The notes beneath the pieces are model-generated. The model did no database searches and had not been told where the DNA came from. It was given only the letters and a program-made list of their open reading frames with translations. Of a stretch of 64,000 bases of DNA, positions 44,868 through 55,763 are shown piece by piece. The stretch is from Anastrepha obliqua (Eukaryota > Arthropoda > Insecta > Diptera > Tephritidae), in the NCBI RefSeq assembly GCF_027943255.1, contig NC_072897.1:36554044-36618043 (forward strand), read 5' to 3'. Made by a program: the position numbers and the translations under genes. Numbering within the stretch: the first letter of the stretch is position 1; every line of letters starts with the position of its first letter.

Positions 44868-45204
44868 TACTATTGCAAAAACGAATAAAAAACCATCCGA
44901 AATACTGTAATCGATACAAACTCAGACCTCGAGAACATTTGTAGTGTGACAACTCTTATTTTATTCCTAAATTAGCACAGATGACCTGACGGGTATAGCC
45001 TTAGAGATGGACGAAGGACAAAAGATCTTCGCCACTGCTACATGGCCAAAACATCGAGGCGTCATCCATGGAACTACAGCACCTCATGGGAGAAGCTCAA
45101 CAGCGGGGACTGAAAGTTGTGGTAAAAGCGGATGCAAACTCGCACCACTCTCAATGGAGCAGCAAGGGTATAAAAATGAAGTGAGTACCTTTTGAACTAT
45201 ATAT

Positions 45205-48200
45205 CTGTGGTCATAAGCAATAATCGCCTAAGTCGACTTAAGAAAGAAATGAATTATGTATACTAGCATATTCAACTAATAAAACTGTATATTTACGCGA
45301 AGTTCCTATCACTCTAACTATTTTTTTAGTGTGAATATTAATAAAAACATATTAGCCTAACTCGCAACGAAGCGCTATTGCATTTACTATATGAGTCTAA
45401 GTATACTTAAGAAGATGGTCAATTACAATAATGTTATATTTAAATGGCCTATAATAACTTAAGTTGTTTTTGCACCTAAATTTTTTTTAAGTTTGTCATA
45501 CACAAGAGAGCTGACATAAGAGCCAAAGTGAAGGTGAGTGTTTATTACAAATTGAAAATATATATAAGCATGCACTATTTCTTCAAAAGTTGTTAATGCA
45601 TTTTTGTTGTGAGTTTTTAAGAGAGCTATATCTTCATACGCGACAAATGCGAATGACATATGCTCTTATTCTTTTTGCAAAGTGCAGTTAGATTGGTATG
45701 CCTAAAGCGCCATTTTAAAATCATTTGAGTTAAGCAATTTCCTGTGATTAATGCAGAGGTTATAAAAGGTCAGAAAAAAAAGTTTCGGTAAAATTGAATA
45801 TTTTCTGAACTAAAAAAATTTAATAAAGTAATTAATAAAAATATTTAAAATTAATGAATTGGAAAACGAAGTAAATGTAACAGGTAAGATTGAACAAACA
45901 AATAGCTTTGCTAAGTTGCTTAAATTTTTGCAATTAATAGGTTATGATGAAAGCAGTCACCTCTCGTTTTTAGAGGGCAGTGGGGCTGATTTACTAACAA
46001 ATGTTTCTAATACTCCACTATGCAGTGAGAATGAGGCAGATAAATCAAATTTACAGGAAAATCTCCGTTTTGACAGTGATGACTCAGTCCTAGATTCCGA
46101 CTATGAGGACTCAACTTCTACTAATAATGGAAATAGTAGCAATTTAGATGATGATGAACTGCTCAACGAGGCCCGACTACATCCCAAAGAGCTTATTCGA
46201 GGAAACAATCATGCACAAGACCGAACTTGGGAAAAGCATACGTTAATGTAAAGAGGGTTGTTGTGTCGGAAAGAAAATTGAGACCTCTTATTATTGATTG
46301 TCGCATGAAGTGCAAATCAAAGGTTCCGCTTGCATTTCAGAAAAGCATTTTTAATAAATATTAGTCGTTGGGTACGTACAATCAGATAATTTTTTTCATT
46401 GGTTCCTTAATTGAAATCAACGACAAAAAAACTCAATATATGCAAAAACACCCTGAAAGGAAAGGTGAGCAAAAATTTCAGGCTGCTTATTATGTTGAGT
46501 TTGAAGGCCAAAGAGTGCAGGTATGCCAAAAATGCTTCCTACAGTGTTTTGATGAGAGTGCCAGTTTCGTCAAAACTGTTTTGAAGAAGAAATTACACTA
46601 TCCTAACAGTGACCTTGTTGATAAGCGTGGATCAGGTGGAGGAAAAAATATACTTACGGATGATAAAGTTCAACTTGTAAAGGACTACATAAACAGCTTT
46701 CCAAAATACGAAAGTCACTATACCAGGAGAGAAACAAATTGCCAATACTTACATGCGGTATTATCCCGGGCCCAAATGTATACTTTGTTTTGCGATAAAT
46801 ACAAAGCCAACGTAGTTAGTGTTTCCTCATACAGTGGTATTTTTAAAAGTAAGTTGCATCTTTAAGGTCTTTTTACACGATATGGTTTCTACATATGACT
46901 TGTCATTCTTTCTACACTCACGTATTGTCGTATGACTTCCAATGCTTTAAGTAGTTCAATTTATTTGCTTTTTTCTTACAATAAATAAATAACTCCAAAA
47001 AATGTTGCCAACAAATTAAGGAATAGGTTAATGTTGTTATGTGTCAGGCGAAAATAGAATCGTTTCTATTTTGTATCTGCAGCTTTCTAAAAAGACATAT
47101 ACATATGACAAAACATAATTTGTAAGAAGCCTTTTACGCTTCTTATAATTATTTAATTAAAAAATGTTTTACAGCCATTAATATAAAATTTAAGAAGCCA
47201 ATGCTTGATACCTGTTCTACGTGCGAAAAATTTAGAGCTAAAATTGCTATTGCTAAACAGGAATCCGATGATATTCTACTACGTGATTTAGAAAAGGAAC
47301 TCTTAGCCCATCAGAGTAAAGCAGATTTTGCATATGAGTCAAAAAGAAATGACAAAACTTGCTCTTCCGATGATCCCAAAGTTAAAGTGTATACTTTTGA
47401 TTTGCAGCAGTACTTGTCTACCCCATACTTAAGAAACTCAATAAGTTTCTACAAAAGGCAGCTTTGGACCTATAATTTAACCGTACAACTGGCACCCCAC
47501 ATTGCTTTATGTGGCATGAGGCACTTTCTGCCCGTGGCGGCAATCAAATCGCACCATGCTTATTCAAACATATAAACAATCTTCCACATGTTAATCATGC
47601 AATCTTTTACAGTGATTCCTGTATGGGACAAAATAAGAATTCATTCGTGTGTGCAATGTCCACATTGGCTCTTGAAATTAACCCCACTTTAGAAATTAAT
47701 GATCACAAATTTTTAGAACCTTGGCACACGCACATGGAATGCGATGTGGATCACGCTGTGATAGACACAAATATATCATCCACGTGACTGGTACAATTTT
47801 ATAAGAAGTGTACGTTGCAGAAATCCGTTCAACGTAATTGAAATGAACTTACAAGATTTTTTTTTGATTTCCAGCTTTTCTTAAAAACAAAGCTAATGTG
47901 GAGAACCAATAATCTAGATGGGGGAAAATTCGTTTGGAAAGATATTAGATGGCTAAGATTTACAAAGAGAAATTTTGGAAAAATTCTTTATAAAACCACT
48001 TTAGACCACTTTTATGCTCCTTTTAAAACATTGAACTTGTTAGAACGTGGTGTAAATAGCAATAAGCGACATATCAATGCTAACACAAGACATTAAGATC
48101 AGCTCAAAAAAGAAAAAGGATCTCCTTGATTTACTACCATTTGTAAATCCATGCTTTCATCCTTTTTATAAAAGTTTGTTAACAGATAACTCAACTGATG

Positions 48201-48753
48201 TACATCCAGATTTAGTAGAAGGTGAATCAGAAACCGAATAACTTCGACTGATATACATATTATACTTATACTTTTAAATAAATAAATATTACATATAAAT
48301 ATTACAAAAATAACTTTTCGGAAAATGTCATTTAGTTTAAAATAATGAATTTGTAAAATTCCTTTTTTTTTTAAATAAACTCGTATTAGTGAAATGGACT
48401 AACTCTTTATCTTGATAAATTTATATATGCAATAGTTCCTTAACTTAATATGTGCCACACAAACAGCAACCAATTCTTTTACAATAAAAGCCTTAGTCAA
48501 CATAGTCATTCTTATATCATATGTTATGTTTGCAATAAACACTTTTATTTCTTTTTATTAAATATCTCCTAAACAAAGGCAAGTTTCATTATAATTGTTT
48601 AACTGAGCATTGTGCTTGAAATGATCAATAATTATGTATTTACAGTTTTTTAAAGCTTCTTTCTACATTTCTCAGAAACGCTTCTGAATATAAAAAGCTA
48701 TTTATCTCGGAAGCAAAGTTAACGACTTAGGCGATTATTGCTTATGACCACAG
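45205..48753 (+). mobile_element. DNA transposon with perfect 31-bp inverted repeats and DDE-like transposase
   Basis: The inverted repeats at 45205-45235 and 48723-48753 are identical over 31 bp and begin CTGTGGTCATAAGCAATAAT. The 3.55-kb element carries a multi-frame transposase on the plus strand. It interrupts the LOA-like copy 3 endonuclease. A target duplication is not obvious (flanks CTATATAT and TTATTATA). The superfamily is not settled from sequence alone; the protein resembles insect and cnidarian uncharacterised proteins with a GQNKN motif. Confidence 0.85.
45859..48096 (+). pseudogene. transposase of the 31-bp-TIR transposon (possible exons, some broken)
   Basis: 45859-46251 is an acidic serine- and asparagine-rich N-terminal region. 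46368-46865 has two CxxC-like motifs (CQKCFLQC), DKRGSGGGKNIL and ESHYTRRETNCQYLH. 47201-47575 starts LDTCSTCEKFRAKI (CxxC) and carries VYTFDLQQYLSTPYL and FYKRQLWTYNL. 47509-47787 overlaps in another frame: MWHEALSARGGNQIAPC, YSDSCMGQNKNSFVCAM (likely catalytic D) and NDHKFLEPWHTHMECDVDHA. 47896-48096 is the C-terminal part. A gap near 46866-47175 ends in TTTTACAG and may be an intron. At least one frameshift (about 47530) is real decay. Confidence 0.65.
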
Positions 48754-49630
48754 TTATTATAAAATAATATAGGTTTGGCTAAGGGTCCAGTTTCTGAAGA
48801 AGTCTTGGATATCAATCTCTTTTATGGCAAAAACCAACAAATCTTTAATTGGAGAATGCTGGAGCAACCCTCCTATTCTGATAATAGGTACATTAGTTTT
48901 ATACTTTCTGGTAAAATCCCGAAGCCAATAGCAACATTTAAGGAATTCCAGGAAAACCAACTGGGATCTTTATGAAATTTTGGACTACACTCTCAAAAAC
49001 CCCCAAATACTCTCCATCAGGGACATAGAAGCAGCTTTGGACTCACTAACTTCCAAAACCCTTCTTGCATATGTCTGTCCGCTTACAAGGCTCAGAGGCA
49101 AGTTAAAGTACCCGTGGTGGAACAAGGATATTGGTAAACAAAGAGAACTTAGAGAATTTCTGAAGCTAGCTAAACTTGCAGATTATGATCAGTGTTGGAG
49201 AGAATATAACGCATTACGCAGCTTATACAAAAAGGATATTAGGAAGGCCAGAAGGATCTCTTGGCAAGGTTTCTGCACACAGAATATCGGAAGCATCAAG
49301 ACTTTGGAAAATTCTCGCCAAATCTCCTATTATTACAAAATTGATTCGCAAAGATACAGGCGAGTGGACCAAGGGCGGAAAGGAGACGATTGACGTTCCC
49401 ACTGAAAACGACTTTCCGAGATGTACGGTTATCACAGATGTCGCATATTCCGCGGAAGCAGACTGGAATGAGCCCTAAAATAGTTTGCCAATTTAAGTCA
49501 TCAGGACCGGACGGCATATTTCCAGCGCTCTTGCAAAAGGGAAGTGCATCCTAATACCTTGGCTGGAGGACATCTTTAAATACTGTTTGAAATTCAACTA
49601 TGTTCTGAAAAATTGGAGACTCTGAAACGT

Positions 49631-49887
49631 TGTTAAGCGGTTGACCGCTGTACTTCAACCGCTCTCTCTATTTCCAATATACATATATATATAGCAATGT
49701 TGCTGTTCCGTTGCTTTCAGGTGTAATCGTTAGTTTTTTGCCTGATAGGCTTGTTATCAAGCGATTGAGCATATTTAGTTTCAGTTCATTTTGTGAATTT
49801 AAAAGATGAGCGTGTACTATCCAGATAAAGGGCACAAATGTTAGCATATTTTTATATTATTGTACTATATTAAATTAACTTTAATTT
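49631..49887 (+). repeat. truncated LTR copy of the 4049-33896 family
   Basis: It begins TGTTAAGCGGTTGACCGCTG, matching the reverse complement of 33896-33860. It then continues without interruption into sequence matching the reverse complement of about 4345-4130 (GTTAGTTTTTTGCCTGATAG). It lacks the last 80-100 bp of the LTR and has no visible target duplication. It lies in the RT of LOA-like copy 3. Confidence 0.75.
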
Positions 49888-51382
49888 CTTCTTTCTTGAC
49901 ATATCTGAAGCTTTCAACAATGTTTCGAAGGAGGCACTGATTGAGGGTCTATGATCAATTGACACATATCCATCGATACAAAACTGGATCGGCAACCTAT
50001 TGAATTGTCGTACAGTGGTAACAGAATGGGGTCTTTGGTCATGTATTGGAGAGCTAAGGAGGTGAAGAGTACTGTGGACTCAGGTAGTAAACAGGATTTT
50101 ACTCAAAATGATAAATGGAGGCCTTTTTCTCTTTTCATTTAAATTGTGTCAACCTACAACCTGTTGACTTAGAATTTTTGCTTAAAACGGGTAAGCAATT
50201 TATCTGTGATAAGTGTGCTGCTGTTCGACGTGAATTCCTTCGAGCACCATCAGCTTCCATCAACCTGGATGACGAAATAGCCACTGCTGGTAATGTACCA
50301 GTGAATCCAGCTAACCTAAGTGCACAGTTATCACCACATCAACAACTGCCGAAATCAACATCAGCTGATGACGTAAACAAATCAGATATCAGTCTGAAAA
50401 CAATTATCAGAGAAATTGCTGCTCTGAAATCAGAAAATGCTCGTGCGATGGCTGCAATTAGCTCTCTCAAAGAGGATAAGCAGTTGCTGATTTCGCAAAT
50501 AAGTGAATTGTGTGCAGAAGTAAAGGAGTTACGAAAACATCAAACGGTTGATGTCTCCTCTGCTCTTGTACAGCTAACCGCTGAGGTGAAAGACCTTAGT
50601 GCAAGGCGAATTCATTACAGGTGACAGCAAACACATATAAGTAAAACCCTACATGTACTTGTTGTTGCGTTTGGTGAAACCATCACGTCAAAATCAGCAA
50701 GCAAATGTAAACATACGAATGTAAACATACCAATACATACAAACAAAGCATATCATTTTGACGTAAGCCATACCTACGGTGAAAAATTCAGCTGCGTGAA
50801 TGCTGTCACCTTAATAAATCCACCTTGCCTTAGTGCTTGTGTTCCTGCATGTGAGTGTCATGCATGCAACACAGAAAATGCGAAAAGCAAACCAAAGAGA
50901 CAGGAGCCATTACTACCAGTGACTGCTGCTACGTCGCCTGTAAACGTGTCTATTGTTGCTGCTCCGCATGGTGAGACAGATTCGCTGTCCTCTGCTTCGC
51001 ACTCTCATGCTGCTGTTGGCGATGCGCCGCTCTCTTATAGCGCTGCTTACTAATACTAAGTTTCCACCGCAGCCGGAGTTTGGGTTCTCTGCCGCTATCG
51101 TGTTCTTAGCGCAAACATGAAACAAAACACCTGTCAAATCCCATATAAAATTAAAACACAACTCCATACCTAAACCTACTTTTCAAAGCGTGTTTTGTTG
51201 GGTTTGCGTCTAATATAATTATTAAGTGGTGGCAATGTTGCTCATTTTCCTCATTTATTATTGCATTCTTATCGAAACATGGCAACAATGATTGCAATTT
51301 GTCAATATGACATTGGATTGACGCACCGGCTATCCATTTGGTGAATCTTGCTCAAACGACTGTTATATATATCAAACAACAG

Positions 51383-52278
51383 GTAAAAAACCGAGTGTTA
51401 AGCGAATAGAGGCTACTGGTGATGCGCCAATTCCGCAATATGGACCGGGAATAGTTTTACACGAACATTATTTATATACGGTTGGGGGAACAACTGGCTA
51501 TGATTACTCTTGTGATGTGCATCGCTTAAATTTGCGCACACGAGTGTGGGAATGCGTATATATCTGTCGTCCAGATATACGCGAAGATCCAGAGGGTCGT
51601 TATCATCACGAAGTTGTCTACGATGGGCAATACATATATGTGCTGGGTGGTGGTACATCGAATTTAGTGTAGGATTTACAACGCATCCCTGCATTTAATT
51701 TAATTACAAACCGATGGGAATATTTCGTCACATTACCCGATCGAACATCACAAACAAATCTAACAATCGAGCGACAAAATTCCGGATATCCAAACCCACG
51801 AAAGTGCTTTTCCTGCGTACAGCACACGAAATCGAAGGTTGAGGTCGAAGCATTCATTACGGGAGGCTTGCAGGTGCGTAATAATTAAATTTAGTATTAT
51901 TAAACTATATTTGAAGTTGGATATCCCTTTTCCATTTGCAGGCCGATCAAGTATATTTTTCAGATATATGGAGATTAAATTTTACTACTAAGCAATGGAC
52001 ACTTATAAAAACAGCCTCTCTACCAAAAGCTTTGTACTTCCATGCCGCAGCGCACAGTCAAAATGGTTGTATGTACATATTCGGTGGTATTGAATATGAT
52101 GAAAAACGTATACGACGGTGCAATGTGGATGACCATACCATTATTAAGTGAAATTTGCTGGGAGGCAGTGTTACATTACAGACCAAATCTCAAATTGAAT
52201 GGCCACTCACAGCTGCTTAAAATGGGCATACCATTGCGCTTTGCACAGAGATTGTGGCATTCTTCAAAAGCCAAATGA
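51383..52278 (+). pseudogene. KLHDC10/Slim-like kelch-repeat gene fragment (two exons, disabled)
   Basis: Exon-like sequence 51383-51873 encodes kelch repeats: YLYTVGGTTGYDYSCDVHRL, EGRYHHEVVYDGQYIYVLGG and PNPRKCFSCVQH. An intron with GTGCGT...TTGCAG spans 51874-51941. The second exon, from 51942, reads ADQVYFSDIWRLNFTTKQWT, FHAAAHSQNGCMYIFGG and, after a frameshift near 52115, TIPLLSEICWEAVL and LKMGIPLRFAQRL. The order matches the last kelch repeats and C-terminal box of KLHDC10 (Drosophila Slim). An in-frame TAG near 51670 and the frameshift disable it. The 5' end sits at an apparent splice acceptor (CAACAG). Confidence 0.75.
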
Positions 52279-52873
52279 TTATACAATAAATGAAGAGATA
52301 TATGGTATGGTATGTCATGTAACGAGCAATAAGAAGCGACAATTTTTGTGTTTCATTCTAGACATAAAAGCATAATTATTGTTTGCTAACCATTTAGGAA
52401 TGACATAGTTTCATATGAAAGAAATGGAACCAAAAGAATAAACATAATAAAATAAGACATTAATAATGAGTAAAAATGAAAAAAGCTAATTAATATGAAA
52501 ATAAGAGTAATTATTTTTATACGCTACATATGTGTACGAGCAGTTGTGGCGATTTTTTTTACAATATGGTTCATACACTGTCAATGGATGCTCAGATCAC
52601 GAATTCTAGAAAATTGTATCATAAGAGTGGAAGCAGGATCAAGTGGCCAATCGGGCAACCAGATGAACACCAAATTTAAAAGGATAATAGTCTGCCGTCT
52701 GATTTAAAGTTCGTATCCATGAGTCTATGCATAATTAAATTCGCTTTTTCCAGATTAACGATATAAACAAATTATTTTCAATAAAGAAAAGATACCAAGT
52801 TTTTAAATCAAGGCGGCAGTAATGTGCTAAATAGAGATTGACCTCGAATGCCTGCAGTTTTTTTCTGCTTAAA
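52279..52873. other. unassigned AT-rich sequence
   Basis: No gene or repeat was recognised between the kelch fragment and the tandem array. It may be kelch-gene 3' flank. Confidence 0.4.
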
Positions 52874-54117
52874 AATTAATATGTGAAATGATATTTAAGT
52901 TTTAATGAATTGTGCCTTTTAAAGTTGCACTAAGTGCCTACTACTATCTTTTTTCAAAAATGAATAAAATGCTATTTTATAAAACTATGTACACTATTAT
53001 AAATTTTATTGTTTAAAATTAATATGTGAAATGATATTTAAGTTTTAATGAATTGTGCCTTTTAAAGTTGCACTAAGTGCCTACTACTATCTTTTTTCAC
53101 AAATGAATAAAATGTTATTTTATAAAACTATGTATTATAAATTTTATTGTTAAAAATTAATATGTGAAATGATATTTAAGTTTTAATGAATTGTGCCTTT
53201 TAAAGTTGCACTAAGTGCCTACTACTATCTTTTTTCAAAAATGAATAAAATGTTATTTTATAAAACTATGTATTATAAATTTTATTGTTAAAAATTAATA
53301 TGTGAAATGATATTTAAGTTTTAATGAATTGTGCCTTTTAAAGTTGGACTAAGTGCCTACTACTATCTTTTTTCAAAAATGAATAAAATGTTATTTTATA
53401 AAATTATGTATTGCAAATTTTATTGTTAAAAATTAATATGTGAAATGATATTTAAGTTTTAATGAATTGTGCCTTTTAAAGTTGCACTAAGTGCCTACTA
53501 CTATCTTTTTTCAAAAATGAATAAAATGTTATTTTATAAAACTATGTATTATAAATTTTATTGTTAAAAATTAATATGTGAAATGATATTTAAGTTTTAA
53601 TGAATTGTGCCTTTTAAAGTTGCACTAAGTGCCTACTACTATCTTTTTTCAAAAATGAATAAAATGTTATTTTATAAAATTATGTATTGCAAATTTTATT
53701 GTTAAAAATTAATATGTGAAATGATATTTAAGTTTTAATGAATTGTGCCTTTTAAAGTTGCACTAAGTGCCTACTACTATCTTTTTTCAAAAATGAATAA
53801 AATGTTATTTTATAAAACTATGTATTATAAATTTTATTGTTAAAAATTAATATGTGAAATGATATTTACGTTTTAATGAATTGTGCCTTTTAAAGTTGCA
53901 CTAAGTGCCTACTACTATCTTTTTTCAAAAATGAATAAAATGTTATTTTATAAAATTATGTATTGCAAATTTTATTGTTAAAAATTAATATGTGAAATGA
54001 TATTTAAGTTTTAATGAATTGTGCCTTTTAAAGTTGCACTTAGTGCCTACTACTATCTTTTTTCAAAAATGAATAAAATGTTATTTTATAAAATTATGTA
54101 TTACAAATTTTATTGTT
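52874..54117. repeat. 138-bp tandem array, nine copies
   Basis: Unit starts (AATTAATATGTGAAATGATA) fall at 52874, 53017, 53155, 53293, 53431, 53569, 53707, 53845 and 53983, so the period is 138 bp except for the first (143). Copies are over 95% alike by eye. Units 4 to 8 alternate between two variants near their ends (ATTATGTATTGCAAAT and ACTATGTATTATAAAT), showing expansion of a dimer. The array ends exactly where Harbinger transposase coding sequence starts. Confidence 0.95.
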
Positions 54118-54640
54118 CTGGTGAAAAGTTGTTTTTCAGATTTAAACCAATTGGACTCTTTGTAGGATATGGCTTCATTAAATGCTGAGAGAGACGAAAA
54201 GCAGAGTCCCCTATAATATGGACTGGTATTTTTGTGGATCCATACAGCAAGCTCAATTCATCAAGAAGTGCACAACTTTGCAACTCGCGCTTTAGCGATG
54301 ATTTTTCAAAAATTCCGGAGTCGTTGCATCTTCCAGGACTGCCGCAATGTATATAAGCAAATCTATATTTTGCGTCTACCAAAGCCAATAGTACTACGGA
54401 ATACCACCCTTTGTATTTGTAGTAATCAATGGCTTCTTCCTTTCTTGGATGAATTTCAATATGACATCCATCTGTATAATAAAAATGCTTTTGATTAAAC
54501 GTTATTTTTATCGCATTACTTATAAACCTACCTATTGCTCCAATACATTGTGGATAGCCCATTGCATTAAAATCTGCGACTCCATTCTCAATTTGCGCCC
54601 TTGTCAGTGGAAAATTTTTCAAATTCTTATTCTTATTTCA
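54118..54640 (-). pseudogene. PIF/Harbinger transposase fragment (DDE_Tnp_4, HARBI1-like)
   Basis: Minus-strand reading from about 54622 gives ADFNAMGYPQCIGAI, then an intron (54472-54531, GTAGGT...TACAG), then DGCHIEIHPRKEEAIDYYKY (first catalytic D), YSVVLLALVDAKYRFAYIHC, GSPGRCNDSGIFE (second D) and HIIGDSAFRLSQHL. The last residues are NLKNNFSPEQ; the final catalytic E region is absent where the 138-bp array begins. The N-terminal helix-turn-helix is also missing. No internal stop lies in the retained exons. Confidence 0.85.
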
Positions 54641-54978
54641 CAATGTCAACAAAAGACAGTTCAAACACAGTTTCGCCCAAACTTTCGGTGGAAACAGTTG
54701 ACAGTTCTCCCAAACACAACTCCTGCAAACACGGTGTTTGCTTTTGGTGGAAACGTAATATAATACAGCTAAAGTGAAGCTGACGCCAATTGCTGCTGCT
54801 ACTGCTACCACGTCAGTTCTCCCATCAACATCCACTTGCAAAAAAGCGTCGGCAATGCCGACTTCTCTTGCACCTACATCAAATCGTACACGTGAATAGA
54901 AAACCGTAACTAGAGCTAATAGAAAAGAGGTTAAACAACCTTTGGTTATCGGTTCAAACCAAAATAGTGAATTAAGTG

Positions 54979-55537
54979 AGGGGAATGAAATGGCTGATGA
55001 CCTCGCAAAACAAGGAGCAAATATGCAACTTACTGGTCCTGAGCCTTTCTGTGGACTCACGAAAAGCCACATTAATGAATTCCTCAGGAAATGGGAAGAA
55101 AGGAAATTTGCTGCACACTGGCTAAATTGTGCCGGTCAGCGTCAAGCCAGACAATTTCTTAGTCCCAACAAAGGAATATCAGACAAGCTACTCTCACTAA
55201 ACAGAGTAGATCTGCGTCTTTTAACAGGATACCTCACAGGTCACTGCAGCCTGAGGTATCATTTAAATAACATTGGTCTATCAGAGACCAATGTCTGCCG
55301 CTTTTGCGAAATGGATATAGAAAGCTCAGAACATGTGCTTTGTGAATGTCCTGCGCTGGGCAGACAAAGACTTCACCACCTTGGTGGTATCGTAGTATCT
55401 CCATGTAATCTTTGGAACAACAAACCCACAATAGTGCTAAAATTTATAAAAAGCCTTAAACTCTAGGGTTACAAAATAGGTCGTGCACAATAGATCAACT
55501 CTGGTCGCAGTGCGTAATGGCCTTCTAATAATAATAA
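54979..55537 (+). mobile_element. 5'-truncated LOA-like element (RNase H C-terminus and 3' UTR)
   Basis: The 6-bp duplication TAAGTG lies at 54973-54978 and 55538-55543. The insert starts inside RNase H (GNEMADDLAKQGANM) and continues with LLSLNRVDLRLLTGYLTGHC and CRFCEMDIESSEHVLCECPA, the C-terminal Cys motif of LOA-type ORF2, to a stop near 55464. The 3' UTR ends TAATAATAATAA. The coding part is uninterrupted, so the insertion is recent relative to its CR1-like host. Confidence 0.88.
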
Positions 55538-55763
55538 TAAGTGTAGTTCCTAACATGAAGTGGCTGCACATATCGTCCTTCTCAAACACTGTGACAGCTG
55601 CCGATATTGTGGACTATGTTGCGAAACATGCAGAAATTGACCGCAAATTTCTTTAATGCTATATGCTTATCAAAAAGGATACCCTCGTACAGGATTTCGA
55701 GAAAATCAACTTTAAGCTAGGCATATCTGAGTTTTCTTATGATAAGCTTTTAAATGCGGATAT

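Larger units (their letters stand above)
44970..50090 (+). pseudogene. LOA-like element copy 3, decayed and split twice
   Basis: An endonuclease piece lies at 45050-45182 (ASSMELQHLMGEAQQRGLKV, KADANSHHSQWSS). After the DNA transposon it resumes at 48778 (AKGPVSEEVLDINLF, YSDNRYISF) and continues to 49630 (KYPWWNKDIGKQRELREF; VLKNWRL). After a truncated LTR insertion, RT box A appears at 49888: FLDISEAFNNVSKEALIEGL, then NWIGNLLNCRTVVTEWG, fading out near 50090. Numerous frameshifts are present and part of the RT fingers is missing at the LTR site. Confidence 0.7.
51060..54755. mobile_element. PIF/Harbinger-like block with kelch-gene fragment and tandem array
   Basis: The left end GTTTCCACC (51060-51068) is inverted at 54746-54754 (GGTGGAAAC), and TAA lies at 51057-51059 and 54756-54758. 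A 3-bp TWA duplication is the PIF/Harbinger hallmark. A further GTTTCCACC copy lies inside the right end near 54695. The block contains a KLHDC10-like gene piece, a 138-bp array and a partial Harbinger transposase. The short inverted repeat and the one-base asymmetry at the right end leave room for the alternative of several independent insertions. Confidence 0.5.

Noticed and set aside
50115..50624. host PHD-finger gene
   Set aside because: The finger plus coiled coil is followed, after two insertions, by a CR1-like ORF1 C-terminus and ORF2, so it belongs to the retrotransposon.
54638..55072. 144-codon minus-strand ORF
   Set aside because: Antisense across the CR1-like ORF1 and LOA RNase H junction; no domain of its own.
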